Shown here: in pieces, positions 35,192 through 43,500 of the stretch | Layout: each line of letters opens with the position of its first letter | Position numbering within the stretch: the stretch's first letter is position 1 | NCBI GenBank assembly: GCA_934096945.1 | Contig: CAKOND010000005.1 | Location: 19,628-83,627, forward strand | Length of the DNA stretch: 64,000 nucleotides | Direction: 5' to 3' | DNA from: an uncultured Bacilli bacterium | GTDB taxonomy: Bacteria > Bacillota_I > Bacilli_A > RF39 > UBA660 | Position numbers and translations under genes: made by a program | The notes under the pieces: model-generated | Databases searched by the model: none | Told to the model about the DNA's origin: nothing | What the model saw: only the letters and a program-made list of their open reading frames with translations

Positions 35192-36544
35192 ATGAAACCA
35201 GATGAATTTCAATTAAAAGCTATAAAATGTGATAATAATGTTTTACTTATTGCAGGTGCGGGAGCAGGTAAAACCTATACAATTACGGAAAAAATAAAAT
35301 ATTTAGTTCAAGAAAAGAACTTAAAAGAAGATGAAATTTTAGTAATTTCATTTACAAATAAAAGTGTAAATGATCTAGTGAAGAAAATAAATTATAATGT
35401 AAATATTATGACTTTCCATAAACTGGCAATGAGTATCTTAGATGAATTTAAGGTAAATTATAAATTAGTAAGTGATTCTTATTTAGAATTTGTTACTAAT
35501 GAATATTTTAAATCACTACAAAATAAAGAAAACATTGATGAAATACTTAAATATTTTAAAAAATATAATTATGATGATTTTTTAAATAGTTATGATTATA
35601 AAGAACTAAAGATGCTTATAATAAATTTAATTAAAATATTTAAAACTAATAATAAAACTAAAGATGATTTTAAAAAATTATTTAAAATTGATTCTTTTTT
35701 AAGTAAATATACTTATATTATTAAATGTTTTTATGAAAATGATTTAGCATCTAGTAACTCTTTTGATTTTGATGATTTAATAATAAAAGCAACTCATGTT
35801 TTAAATAAGACTACTAAATATAAATATATTATTGTAGATGAATTTCAAGATACATCAAATATAAGATTTAATCTAATAAATAAAATTAGAGTTTTAAATA
35901 ATGCTACTTTATTTTGTGTTGGAGATGATTATCAATCTATATATCACTTTTCTGGTTGTAATTTAAATATTTTCTTAAATTTTACTAAATTAATTCCAAA
36001 CTCTGTTATTTTAAAACTAAAGTACACTTACCGTAATAGTATAGAGCTTATAAGTGTTAGTTCAAGATTTGTTATGAAAAATAATTCCCAGATAAAAAAA
36101 GAATTATTAAGTAATAAACATTTAGATAGACCTGTAGAATTTATTTATTATTTAAACCCTAAAAGAGCATTTATAAAGATTTATAATAAACTTAAAATGA
36201 AGGGAGAATTACTTGTTTTAGGTAGAAATAATTTTGATATAAAAACTTTTAGCCAGGAAGAAATACCAGAGTTTATGAGTGTTCATTCTTCAAAAGGCTT
36301 AGAAAGTGATAATGTGATACTTTTAAATATGACTGATGGTATGTATGGGTTTCCTAATAAAATAATTAATTCTAAATTACTTGAAGAATTGCACCCATCT
36401 GATAAAAGTTTTTTATATGCAGAAGAACGTAGACTTTTTTATGTTGCTTTAACTAGGACTAAAAACAAAGTTTATATTTTAGTTCCAATTTTTAAAAAGT
36501 CGTCTTTTATAAAAGAACTTAAAAATTTGACAAAAGCCATATAA
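35192..36544 (+). CDS. Small UvrD-like superfamily I helicase
   Basis: 450 residues. Helicase motifs: Q motif (DEFQLKAIK), Walker A GAGAGKTYT, IVDEFQDTS (II), GDDYQSIYHFSG (III), KLKYTYRNS (IV), VHSSKGLES (V) and LFYVALTRTKNKVYI (VI). It is much shorter than UvrD or PcrA (about 720), with reduced 1B/2B insertions. Probably a DNA translocase or helicase in repair, distinct from AddA in this window. It is divergently placed from the racemase gene. Confidence 0.88.
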   Translation: MKPDEFQLKAIKCDNNVLLIAGAGAGKTYTITEKIKYLVQEKNLKEDEILVISFTNKSVNDLVKKINYNVNIMTFHKLAMSILDEFKVNYKLVSDSYLEFVTNEYFKSLQNKENIDEILKYFKKYNYDDFLNSYDYKELKMLIINLIKIFKTNNKTKDDFKKLFKIDSFLSKYTYIIKCFYENDLASSNSFDFDDLIIKATHVLNKTTKYKYIIVDEFQDTSNIRFNLINKIRVLNNATLFCVGDDYQSIYHFSGCNLNIFLNFTKLIPNSVILKLKYTYRNSIELISVSSRFVMKNNSQIKKELLSNKHLDRPVEFIYYLNPKRAFIKIYNKLKMKGELLVLGRNNFDIKTFSQEEIPEFMSVHSSKGLESDNVILLNMTDGMYGFPNKIINSKLLEELHPSDKSFLYAEERRLFYVALTRTKNKVYILVPIFKKSSFIKELKNLTKAI

Positions 36545-36555
36545 TAGCGTATAAT
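36527..36555 (+). promoter_or_regulatory. Consensus promoter of the kinase-like pair
   Basis: TTGACA (36527-36532), 17-nt spacer, TATAAT (36550-36555): a full consensus embedded in the end of the helicase gene. Confidence 0.85.
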
Positions 36556-36583
36556 AACTCATACACAAAGGGGTGTTTTGGTC

Positions 36584-37240
36584 ATGTATTTTATTGGGTG
36601 TACTAAAGATAGTTTTACGCCAGAAATCGTTTTGGGTTCTGGGTGTGAAGGAAAAGTTTATTATAATCAAAAAACTCAAGAAGCAGTTAAGATACATTAT
36701 GATAATATAGGTAAAGAATCATTAAGTGAAGAGGATGCTTTAAAGTTATGTGATATTTCTACTTCAAATATTTTACTTCCTAGAAGACTTATTTATGATG
36801 AAAATGGTGTTTTTTTAGGTTATACAACTAATTTTGTACCAAAATATAAACATGTTGAAGAACTAGATGTAGAGCATTATACTGTAGATTATTTAATTAA
36901 TATTTTATCTAAGCTATACAAAGATGCACAATTAATGAGTGAAAAGGGCTTAGTTTTAAGTGATCTACTATCAGATGGAAATTATATATTTAATGGTAGT
37001 TATTATTTAACTGATCCAGGATTTTATCATTTTGTTGAAAAAGATATGAAGACAATTTTAATAGAAAATATAAGAAAATTAAATGCGTTTTTGGATGCTA
37101 CAGTTTTTTGGTGTAGGATAAACAATTTGCAGGAAGAACTTTTAAGAAGAAATGCTACTTATACTATTTGTGATTATTTAAAAGATGAAGGCCAAAAAGA
37201 TGAGACTTTAAATAGTTTGGTTAGAAGAAAGGTTTTATAA
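36584..37240 (+). CDS. Small protein-kinase-like protein, copy 1
   Basis: 218 residues from the ATG at 36584 (an in-frame TTG at 36578 is less likely; AAAGGGGTG is 8 nt before the ATG). Kinase-like landmarks: glycine loop GSGCEGKVYYN, the VAIK-type AVKIH lysine, a degenerate catalytic loop LVLSDLLSDGNYIF, and LTDPGFYHF at the DFG position. The HRD motif is not canonical, so activity is uncertain. The C-terminal YTICDYLKDEGQKDETLNSLVRRK is shared with the neighbour. The genes abut as TAATG. Substrate unknown. Confidence 0.75.
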   Translation: MYFIGCTKDSFTPEIVLGSGCEGKVYYNQKTQEAVKIHYDNIGKESLSEEDALKLCDISTSNILLPRRLIYDENGVFLGYTTNFVPKYKHVEELDVEHYTVDYLINILSKLYKDAQLMSEKGLVLSDLLSDGNYIFNGSYYLTDPGFYHFVEKDMKTILIENIRKLNAFLDATVFWCRINNLQEELLRRNATYTICDYLKDEGQKDETLNSLVRRKVL

Positions 37241-37899
37241 TGACATATTATGTTGGCTTAGAAAAGGAAGAATTTATACCTAATATTTATATTGGGGCTG
37301 GAAGTGAAGGAATAGTTTATTATAATCCAAAAACTCAGGAAGCAATCAAGATATTTTATCTTTTTAATGGATATGATGCAAACATGGATGAAATGGAAGC
37401 TTTAAAAATGAGTAAGATAGAAACAAAATATATTTTACTTCCAAGAAGGTTAGTATATGATGAACGTGGCATTTTTATGGGGTACACTACTCCTTTTATA
37501 AGAAAATCTTGGAATATGAAAGAAGAAGCTTTACTTAATTATCCTAGTGTATTATTAAGATATTTGTTGGCAAAACTATATAAAGACACTGAAATAATAA
37601 GTAAGCACAAATTAATTATTAATGATATATTAAATAAACCGGACAATTATATTTTTAATGGATCATTTTATTTAGTTGATCCGGGATATTATTACTTTTG
37701 TGGTAATTCTGAAGAAATTGTTAAAATAACAAATTTTAAAAGAATAAATAATTTTCTTTGCGAAACTGTTTTAAATTCTATAATTCCTGATTTATCCAAA
37801 GAATTAAGTGAAAGAGGTTTAACTTATACTTTATGTGATTACTTAAAAGATGAAGTAAGACCTAATGAAACATTGATGAATTTAGTAAGAAGAAAGTAA
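37240..37899 (+). CDS. Small protein-kinase-like protein, copy 2
   Basis: 219-residue paralogue of the preceding gene: GAGSEGIVYYN, AIKIF, LIINDILNKPDNYIF and LVDPGYYYF stand at the glycine-loop, lysine, catalytic-loop and DFG positions. The tail TLCDYLKDE..NETLMNLVRRK is conserved. It is translationally coupled to copy 1 and followed by a terminator. It is a tandem duplication that has diverged strongly, which suggests separate specificities. Confidence 0.75.
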   Translation: MTYYVGLEKEEFIPNIYIGAGSEGIVYYNPKTQEAIKIFYLFNGYDANMDEMEALKMSKIETKYILLPRRLVYDERGIFMGYTTPFIRKSWNMKEEALLNYPSVLLRYLLAKLYKDTEIISKHKLIINDILNKPDNYIFNGSFYLVDPGYYYFCGNSEEIVKITNFKRINNFLCETVLNSIIPDLSKELSERGLTYTLCDYLKDEVRPNETLMNLVRRK

Positions 37900-37913
37900 T
37901 AAAACTATACATT

Positions 37914-37941
37914 AAAAAGCATGATTAAGATGCTTTTTTGT
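37914..37941 (+). terminator. Terminator of the kinase-like pair
   Basis: Stem AAAAGCAT/ATGCTTTT followed by T's. Confidence 0.75.
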
Positions 37942-37963
37942 TTTATTTAAGCAAGAATTAAGC

Positions 37964-38005
37964 AAAATGAAAAGAACTCACATGAGCAAGTTCTTTTCAT
38001 TTTTT
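37964..38005. terminator. Bidirectional terminator between the kinase-like pair and pnp
   Basis: Long stem AATGAAAAGAACT/AGTTCTTTTCATT with a 10-nt loop and T/A runs on both sides; on the minus strand it ends the rpsO-pnp unit. Confidence 0.85.
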
Positions 38006-38012
38006 ATAAAAA

Positions 38013-40175
38013 TTAGTCTTTATTTTTAGAATTTTCTTTCTTTTCTGGTTGGGGTAAACATTCTTTACGAGATAGATTTAATCTTCCTCGATTGTCGTAT
38101 CCAAGTGATTTAACCATAATTTCATCACCAACAGATACAATATCTTTTGGTTTATCTACTCTTTCCCAAGCAAGTTGAGATACGTGTACTAAACCTTCAC
38201 ATCCTGGCCAAAGTTCTACGAAGCAACCAAAGTCTTCAACTTTTGTGACTTTACCAGTATATACTTTTCCTTCTTCAACTTCACGAATAACATCAAGTAT
38301 CATTTGTTTAGTTTTAGCAATTATATCTTTATCAGTATGGTAAATTATTACTCTTCCATCATCTTCAAGATCAACTTTTACAGCATCTTTATCATTAACT
38401 GTGGCAACATTTGAAGCTTCAAGAATAATTTTGGTAATCATTTCTCCACCTTTACCAATAATATCTCTAATCTTTTCTGGATCAACATTAAATGTTTCTA
38501 TCTTAGGTGCATACTTACTTACTTCTTTACGTGGCTCAGGAATTGTATTTTCCATAACATCTAAAATTTCCATACGAGCTTTTTTTGCTTGAGCTAGAGC
38601 TTCACCAAGAATTTCTTTTGTTACACCCTTAATTTTAATATCCATTTGAAGGGCTGTAATGCCTTCGCGAGTACCTGCAACTTTAAAGTCCATATCTCCC
38701 ATATGATCTTCAAGACCTTGAATATCAGTAAGAATTGTATATTTACTTCCATCTGGACTAGTAATAAGTCCCATAGCAATACCTGCAACTGGAGCTTTAA
38801 TTGGTACACCTGCAGCCATTAAGCTTAAGCATCCAGAACAAATTGTTGCTTGGCTAGATGATCCATTACTTTCTAAAACTTCACTAACAACACGAATTGT
38901 GTAAGGAAATTCTTCTTCAGATGGTATAACTTGAGCAAGTGCTCTTTCACCTAAAGCACCATGGCCAATTTCTCTTCTTCCCGGAGATCCATATCTTCCA
39001 ACTTCACCAACAGAAAATTGTGGGAAGTTATAATGAAGCATGAATCTTTTTGTATCTTCAATACCAAGACCATCAAGTATTTGATGTTCACCTAAAGCAC
39101 CAAGTGTTGTTGTTGCAAGTACTTGAGTTTCTCCTCTTGAGAATAGGGCTGAACCATGAGTTCTTGCAAGTAAATCAACGCCTGCATAAAGTGGTCTAAT
39201 TTCATCCATGCCTCTACCATCTGGTCTAATATGTTCATCAGTAATAAGGCGACGAACTTCTCCACCTTCAATTAAATGAAGTACTTTAGATACTTGTGCC
39301 ATCTTATTATTTTTATTCTCATCTTCAGCATAAACTTCTTCAAAATGAGCCATTGTATTTTCTTTAACTTCATCTATTTTAGCATATTTTTCTAACTTAT
39401 CTTTAATTTGAATAGCTGCAAGCATATCTGCTGTTGCAAAGTCCCTAACTGCACTTTCAATTTCTGAATCTATTTCAGCTTTAGGTAGTTCTACCTTTTC
39501 TACACCTATTTCATCAATAATACTTTGTTCAAATTCACATAATTTTTTTATATTTTCATGAGCAAACATTAAGGCATCAAGCATTAATTCTTCACTAACT
39601 TCTTTAGAACCAGCTTCAACCATGCATATTGCATCTTTAGTACCCGCAACTGTTAAATGTAGTGTGCTTACTTCATTTTGTTCAGCTGTTGGATTAATAA
39701 CAAATTTACCATCAATTAAACCAACGATAACACCTGCAACAGGTCCATCAAATGGAATATTTGATATACCTAAACATAAAGATGAACCAAGAAGTGCAGC
39801 CATTTCTGGTGAATTATCTTGATCAACAGATAGAACTGTATTAATAACTTGAATTTCATTTCTTAAATTTTCATCAAACATCGGTCTAATTGGTCTATCA
39901 ATAAGTCTTGCCGCAAGTGTTGCAGCATCACTAGGTCTTCCTTCTCTTTTAATAAATCCTCCAGGAATTTTACCTACTGAATATAATCTTTCTTGATATA
40001 AAACTTGAAGCGGAAAGAAATCTTGTGAAACTGGTGTTTTTCCCATTACACAAACAGATAATACTGCTGTATCCCCATATCTTACTAGTACTGCTCCATT
40101 TGTTTGTTTAGCTAGTTCTCCAGCTTCTACTACAAGTTCTCTTCCATCAAAATCTAATTTAAATACTTTCTTCAT
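38013..40175 (-). CDS. pnp: Polyribonucleotide nucleotidyltransferase (PNPase)
   Basis: Phosphorolytic 3'-5' exoribonuclease of mRNA decay. Two RNase PH domains (FSRGETQVLATTTLG in the second, with GRREIGHG) are joined by a helical linker, followed by KH (IRDIIGKGGEMI) and S1 (VEDFGCFVELWPGCEGLVH) domains. The ATG at 40175 (MKKVFKLDF) is preferred over one 6 nt upstream because AAAGGA lies at the right distance. About 720 residues. It lies downstream of rpsO with a terminator between them, as in many bacteria. Confidence 0.97.
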   Translation of the reverse strand: MKKVFKLDFDGRELVVEAGELAKQTNGAVLVRYGDTAVLSVCVMGKTPVSQDFFPLQVLYQERLYSVGKIPGGFIKREGRPSDAATLAARLIDRPIRPMFDENLRNEIQVINTVLSVDQDNSPEMAALLGSSLCLGISNIPFDGPVAGVIVGLIDGKFVINPTAEQNEVSTLHLTVAGTKDAICMVEAGSKEVSEELMLDALMFAHENIKKLCEFEQSIIDEIGVEKVELPKAEIDSEIESAVRDFATADMLAAIQIKDKLEKYAKIDEVKENTMAHFEEVYAEDENKNNKMAQVSKVLHLIEGGEVRRLITDEHIRPDGRGMDEIRPLYAGVDLLARTHGSALFSRGETQVLATTTLGALGEHQILDGLGIEDTKRFMLHYNFPQFSVGEVGRYGSPGRREIGHGALGERALAQVIPSEEEFPYTIRVVSEVLESNGSSSQATICSGCLSLMAAGVPIKAPVAGIAMGLITSPDGSKYTILTDIQGLEDHMGDMDFKVAGTREGITALQMDIKIKGVTKEILGEALAQAKKARMEILDVMENTIPEPRKEVSKYAPKIETFNVDPEKIRDIIGKGGEMITKIILEASNVATVNDKDAVKVDLEDDGRVIIYHTDKDIIAKTKQMILDVIREVEEGKVYTGKVTKVEDFGCFVELWPGCEGLVHVSQLAWERVDKPKDIVSVGDEIMVKSLGYDNRGRLNLSRKECLPQPEKKENSKNKD

Positions 40176-40190
40176 ATACATCCTTTCTAA

Positions 40191-40220
40191 AAATAAAAAG
40201 ACACTAAAAACAAGTGCCCT
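40191..40220 (-). terminator. Hairpin terminator between rpsO and pnp
   Basis: Minus-strand stem GGCACT/AGTGTC with a TTTTT tail; probably partial, allowing read-through to pnp. Confidence 0.65.
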
Positions 40221-40224
40221 TTAA

Positions 40225-40494
40225 TTATTTTCTTAAATTTAATTTCTTAATTACTTCTCTATAACTTACTACATCATTTTTCTTTAAGTAGTCAAGTAAT
40301 TTTTTACGACGACCAACTTTCATAAGTAGACCTCTTTTTGAATGATAATCATGCTTATGTTCTTTTAAATGTTCAGTTAAGTTATTAATTTCATTTGTAA
40401 GAATTGCTATTTGTACTTCTGCACTACCACAATCATTTTCAGATTTAGCAAATTCTTTAATGATTTTTGCTTTTTCTTCTTTCATTAAAGCCAT
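40225..40494 (-). CDS. rpsO: 30S ribosomal protein S15
   Basis: Primary 16S rRNA-binding protein of the 30S platform. 89 residues from the ATG at 40494, typical of S15. Seen: GSAEVQIAILTNEINNLTEHL, HKHDYHSKRGLL and VGRRKKLLDYL. The frame continues 13 codons upstream, but GGGAGG before 40494 and the family length fix the start. Confidence 0.97.
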   Translation of the reverse strand: MALMKEEKAKIIKEFAKSENDCGSAEVQIAILTNEINNLTEHLKEHKHDYHSKRGLLMKVGRRKKLLDYLKKNDVVSYREVIKKLNLRK

Positions 40495-40580
40495 AATATT
40501 TTTTCCTCCCACTTTCTTAATTGGTTTAATCATAGTATTGATTTGGAGATATCAAAACCAAGAATAAACTTCATATATTT

Positions 40581-40609
40581 ATTATAATTTAAAACTCACT
40601 CTTTTGCAA
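40581..40609 (-). promoter_or_regulatory. Promoter of rpsO-pnp
   Basis: Minus strand: TTGCAA (40604-40609), 17-nt spacer, TATAAT (40581-40586), giving a leader of about 80 nt with a possible S15 regulatory site. Confidence 0.8.
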
Positions 40610-40612
40610 GCA

Positions 40613-41164
40613 CTATTTTAAAGATGCAAGTAATTCATCTTTTTTCATTGTTGAAAAGCCTTTTACTCCTTTATCTTTAGCAAGTGCTTTTAATTCTGCT
40701 AAAGTTTTTGAACTTAAATCTTCAGAAGTTTCTTTTTTCACTTCTTTCTTTTCAGTTTTTACTTCTTTAGTTTCTGCTTTAACTTCTTTTTTTAAAGCCT
40801 TTACTTCACCATTTAAAGCTTTTTTAGCTGTTTCAACTAATGCTGTAAATGATTTAGGATCATCAATTGCCATTTCTGATAACATTTTTCTATTAATTTC
40901 AATACCAGCTTTTGCAAGTCCATTTATAAATTTAGAATAACTAATTTCATTTTCACGACATGCAGCATTGATTCTTGTAATCCATAATTTTCTGAAATTT
41001 CTCTTATTTTGTCTTCTGTCTCTGAATGCATAAGCACCACTATGGAATACTTGTTCTTGAGCAGTTTTGTAAAGTCTATGTTTACTTCCAAAATAACCTT
41101 TTGCTTCTTTTAAAACTTTTCTTCTTCTATTTTTAGAAACGTTTCCGCCTTTAACTCTTGCCAT
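40613..41164 (-). CDS. rplT: 50S ribosomal protein L20 with C-terminal Rho_N/SAP-like extension
   Basis: Residues 1-118 are a normal L20 (MARVKGG, RRKVLKEAKGYFGSKH, NFRKLWITRINAA). Some 65 extra residues follow: a Lys/Glu repeat linker (KKEVKAETKEVKTEKKEVK), then a helical module SKTLAELKALAKDKGVKG..MKKDELLASL that resembles the Rho N-terminal or SAP-type nucleic-acid-binding fold. L20 binds 23S rRNA and, in Bacillota, represses its own operon through the leader. The extra domain could add RNA or DNA contacts. Confidence 0.95.
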   Translation of the reverse strand: MARVKGGNVSKNRRRKVLKEAKGYFGSKHRLYKTAQEQVFHSGAYAFRDRRQNKRNFRKLWITRINAACRENEISYSKFINGLAKAGIEINRKMLSEMAIDDPKSFTALVETAKKALNGEVKALKKEVKAETKEVKTEKKEVKKETSEDLSSKTLAELKALAKDKGVKGFSTMKKDELLASLK

Positions 41165-41183
41165 TACTTATTCACCTCCATGA

Positions 41184-41378
41184 TTAGATAACAGATTTTA
41201 ATCTGCTACTATCTCCTTTTGCTAGTGTTCCTTTATTTCTTCTTTGTCTTACTGCTTTTGCTGTATCTTTTCCAGTCTTATGGTTACTTCCTGATTTCAT
41301 ATAAGTTAAAGTACCATTTTTCTTTTTGCTAAACACTTTAGAACTAGACTTATGTGTTTTTTGTTTACTTTTTGCCAT
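41184..41378 (-). CDS. rpmI: 50S ribosomal protein L35
   Basis: 64 residues with the L35 pattern: a KSKQKTHKSSSKVF-like basic N-terminus, SGSNHKTGKDTAKAVRQRR and the terminal RLKSVI. It lies between infC and rplT in the universal order. Confidence 0.96.
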   Translation of the reverse strand: MAKSKQKTHKSSSKVFSKKKNGTLTYMKSGSNHKTGKDTAKAVRQRRNKGTLAKGDSSRLKSVI

Positions 41379-41379
41379 A

Positions 41380-41922
41380 CTAATTTCCTTCTTTCTTTTT
41401 TGGTGCTAAAATCATTGCAATTTGTCTTCCTTCTTGTTTTGGTTCAGTTTCAATTACTGAAACATCACTTAAGGCATCTGCAAATTTTAGAAGTACATCT
41501 CTACCAAGTTCTGGTCTTGCCATTTGACGACCTTTAAAACGGATAAATGCTCTAATTTTATGTCCTTTTTCAAGATAATCTTTGGCATTTTTTCTTCTGG
41601 TTTCAAAGTCTCCAACATCGATAGTTACTGATAAACGATATTCTTTCATCTCTTTATTTGCTTCTCTTGCTTTCTTTTGACTTTCTTTTAGCTTTTTTTG
41701 TTTTTCATAACGGTATTTGTTATAATCCATTATTTTAGCAACAGCAGGAACGCCATTACCATTCATTAAAACTAAATCAAGTCCAGCATACCCTGCAAGT
41801 GTAAGAGCATCTTTACGTTTTTTTAGTCCCATCTTTTCGCCATTTGGCCCAATTACCATCAATTCATCAACTTTAATATTTTCATTGATTGGCAGTTCAT
41901 TACTATCTATCTTTGCTATAAT
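41380..41922 (-). CDS. infC: Translation initiation factor IF-3
   Basis: IF-3 proofreads start-codon selection on the 30S subunit. 180 residues: N domain with LPINENIKVDELMVIGPNGEKMG, linker helix (YRYEKQKKLKESQKKAR), C domain with EYRLSVTIDVGDFETR and IRFKGRQM. No ATG fits the domain boundary. TTGGAGGTG lies 3-8 nt before an ATT at 41920-41922, the rare start codon that infC is known to use for IF-3 autoregulation, so ATT is taken as the start. Confidence 0.94.
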   Translation of the reverse strand: MIAKIDSNELPINENIKVDELMVIGPNGEKMGLKKRKDALTLAGYAGLDLVLMNGNGVPAVAKIMDYNKYRYEKQKKLKESQKKAREANKEMKEYRLSVTIDVGDFETRRKNAKDYLEKGHKIRAFIRFKGRQMARPELGRDVLLKFADALSDVSVIETEPKQEGRQIAMILAPKKKEGN

Positions 41923-41934
41923 AAGCACCTCCAA

Positions 41935-42070
41935 CGTCATTAAAAAATGGATACATTTAGTATCCATTCTCCAAAAGTATATCAAAGTAATTTTAAATAC
42001 TTAACTGGCATTTACCTATCGCTATTTGCAATCAGGTGGATACTAAATCTCTTTCCTTTTTTCAAGTAAC
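41935..42070 (-). promoter_or_regulatory. L20-type attenuator leader of infC-rpmI-rplT
   Basis: Two exclusive structures are visible on the minus strand. The terminator ATGGATAC/GTATCCAT (41947-41967) has TTTTTTA behind it. The antiterminator pairs ATTTAGTATCCA (from 42037-42048) perfectly over 12 bp with TGGATACTAAAT (41955-41966), which contains the 5' terminator arm. L20 binding would favour termination, as in the known L20 leaders. Confidence 0.85.
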
Positions 42071-42076
42071 AATGTT

Positions 42077-42105
42077 ATTTTACACCATTATTGTATGTTT
42101 GTCAA
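42077..42105 (-). promoter_or_regulatory. Promoter of infC-rpmI-rplT
   Basis: Minus strand: TTGACA (42100-42105), 17-nt spacer, TAAAAT (42077-42082). Confidence 0.8.
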
Positions 42106-42202
42106 ATATTTTTTATCACTTTTATGGCAATCGTGTGAATAATTTTTGAAAATGTCAGTATATTATTTAAAATACTTTCCTGTATTCAAGGAGGTTTTTT
42201 TT

Positions 42203-42289
42203 ATGTTAAACGAATGCGAATTTAAAAAAATTGATATCAAAAGAAATTACAATAAAAGAAGTTATGGAGGCTCTAAGTTTTTCTGGTAA
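42203..42289 (+). pseudogene. Truncated 5' gene fragment with intact ribosome-binding site
   Basis: A strong AAGGAGG (42188-42194) precedes ATG 42203. The frame encodes MLNECEFKKIDIKRNYNKR, then runs into sequence antisense to the kinase-like fragment and stops after 28 codons. It looks like the beginning of a gene whose remainder was removed by a rearrangement near 42262. Family not recognised. Confidence 0.4.
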
Positions 42290-42493
42290 AACTAATTCCT
42301 CTATTTCGGGTAAGTCTATGCTATCCAAAAGAGCATGAATAGTAAATAATTTATTACTAAAATAGCTACCACTTGTGCTTCTTATCATTTTGATGACTTT
42401 ATCATCATTTAAAATAATATCTCCTTCAGATGTTGTCCCGCATATGCAAGGCAAATTCAGTATTTCTTCTTGGGTAAAATTTCTTACTTGCAT
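42206..42493 (-). pseudogene. Truncated kinase-like N-lobe downstream of the AbiEii toxin gene
   Basis: 95 codons. Residues 15-75 resemble the N-lobe of the 36584-37899 proteins: SEGDIILNDDKVIKMI matches SEGIVYYNPKTQEAIKIF, and ELVLPEKL matches ILLPRRL. Similarity stops at the breakpoint near 42262; the last 20 residues are antisense readings of another fragment. The catalytic half is missing. It sits 9 nt after the AbiEii-type gene, so the intact ancestor was probably its operon partner. Confidence 0.55.
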
Positions 42494-42502
42494 AAATACC
42501 TC

Positions 42503-43399
42503 CTACGCCTTTTTCCTCGCTAAAGCATATGCTTGTTCTATTAGATTTCCATTTTTTATTTTTTGGATTTGGTCACTTAATACCGCTTTTGTATAAAATA
42601 CTGCTTCGCTAAGTTCTACGCCTTTATCAACAAATTGATACTTTTCTCTCATAAGTTGCCATAATTCTTCATGCCTTTTAACAAATTCCTTATTTAAAAA
42701 AGCTGCACTTACTTCATTTAAATTCATTTTATACATAAGAAGCATAGTTTCAAAATATAAAGCAAATTTATCTGAATCATAATCTTTACCAAAAAGCATA
42801 TAAATATCATAAAAGTCTTTAACTCTCGTATTTAAAACATCTTCTTTGGTATTATGGGCAATAATGTAAAGTTTTTCTGCAATATGTTCTTCAAAAGATG
42901 GTGTATTTATATAAAATTTTTCATCACCTGTAAATAATGGTTCTACTGCTTTAAATTGAGTTTCAAAAATAACACGATTATTTTCTTTGTAATCAATTGG
43001 AACAGGTACTACCATTTCTTTACTACCTTCATACTTCACTTTAGCAATAACTGGTATTTTATATACACCATTTTTTGTTTGTCTTGGTAAACTAGAAAGA
43101 TCAAAAGATACGGTGTTACTATACATATCATAAATTGCTGCAAATAAAAGGTTAAGTGGTATTTCATGTGATTTAATTGATGATAAATCTATATCTAGTA
43201 CTGGTCTTGATAAGTTTCCTAAATGAACATACTGACTAAAACTTCCCTTAACTACTAGGTCACCATTATTTATTAAAGCAAGTTTAGAAAGTAATAATCT
43301 TGCATAATATGTGGTATAGGCAGCCATATATGAAATACCTAATCTATTAGCCTCTTTTTTCATATAAGCCTTTTCTTGATCCAAGTTATTAAATTTCAT
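42503..43399 (-). CDS. AbiEii/AbiGii-type nucleotidyltransferase toxin
   Basis: 298 residues of the DUF1814/AbiEii family: KGSFSQYVHLG followed by RPVLDIDLSS corresponds to the KGG..R.TxDIDL nucleotidyltransferase core, and EEHIAEKLYIIAHNT..RVKDFYDIYML to the conserved C-terminal helices. Relatives are toxins of abortive-infection (type IV toxin-antitoxin) pairs that transfer nucleotides to tRNA or related targets. No AbiEi winged-helix antitoxin is adjacent; a broken kinase-like gene follows. The gene has its own promoter at 43425-43453. Confidence 0.85.
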   Translation of the reverse strand: MKFNNLDQEKAYMKKEANRLGISYMAAYTTYYARLLLSKLALINNGDLVVKGSFSQYVHLGNLSRPVLDIDLSSIKSHEIPLNLLFAAIYDMYSNTVSFDLSSLPRQTKNGVYKIPVIAKVKYEGSKEMVVPVPIDYKENNRVIFETQFKAVEPLFTGDEKFYINTPSFEEHIAEKLYIIAHNTKEDVLNTRVKDFYDIYMLFGKDYDSDKFALYFETMLLMYKMNLNEVSAAFLNKEFVKRHEELWQLMREKYQFVDKGVELSEAVFYTKAVLSDQIQKIKNGNLIEQAYALARKKA

Positions 43400-43424
43400 A
43401 GTTTTTCCCCCTTAAACTGGCTAC

Positions 43425-43453
43425 ATTATATCACATATTAATTGAAAATGCAA
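43425..43453 (-). promoter_or_regulatory. Promoter of the AbiEii-type gene
   Basis: Minus strand: TTGCAT (43448-43453), 17-nt spacer, extended -10 TGaTATAAT (TATAAT at 43425-43430); AAGGGGG precedes the ATG at 43399. Confidence 0.75.
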
Positions 43454-43463
43454 ATTTATAGAT

Positions 43464-43490
43464 CAAAAAAAGAGAATAAAACTTTATTCT
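43464..43490 (-). terminator. Terminator of proS
   Basis: Minus-strand stem AGAATAAA/TTTATTCT with a 2-nt GT loop core and a C plus seven T tail. Confidence 0.75.
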
Positions 43491-43500
43491 ACTTTTAATT

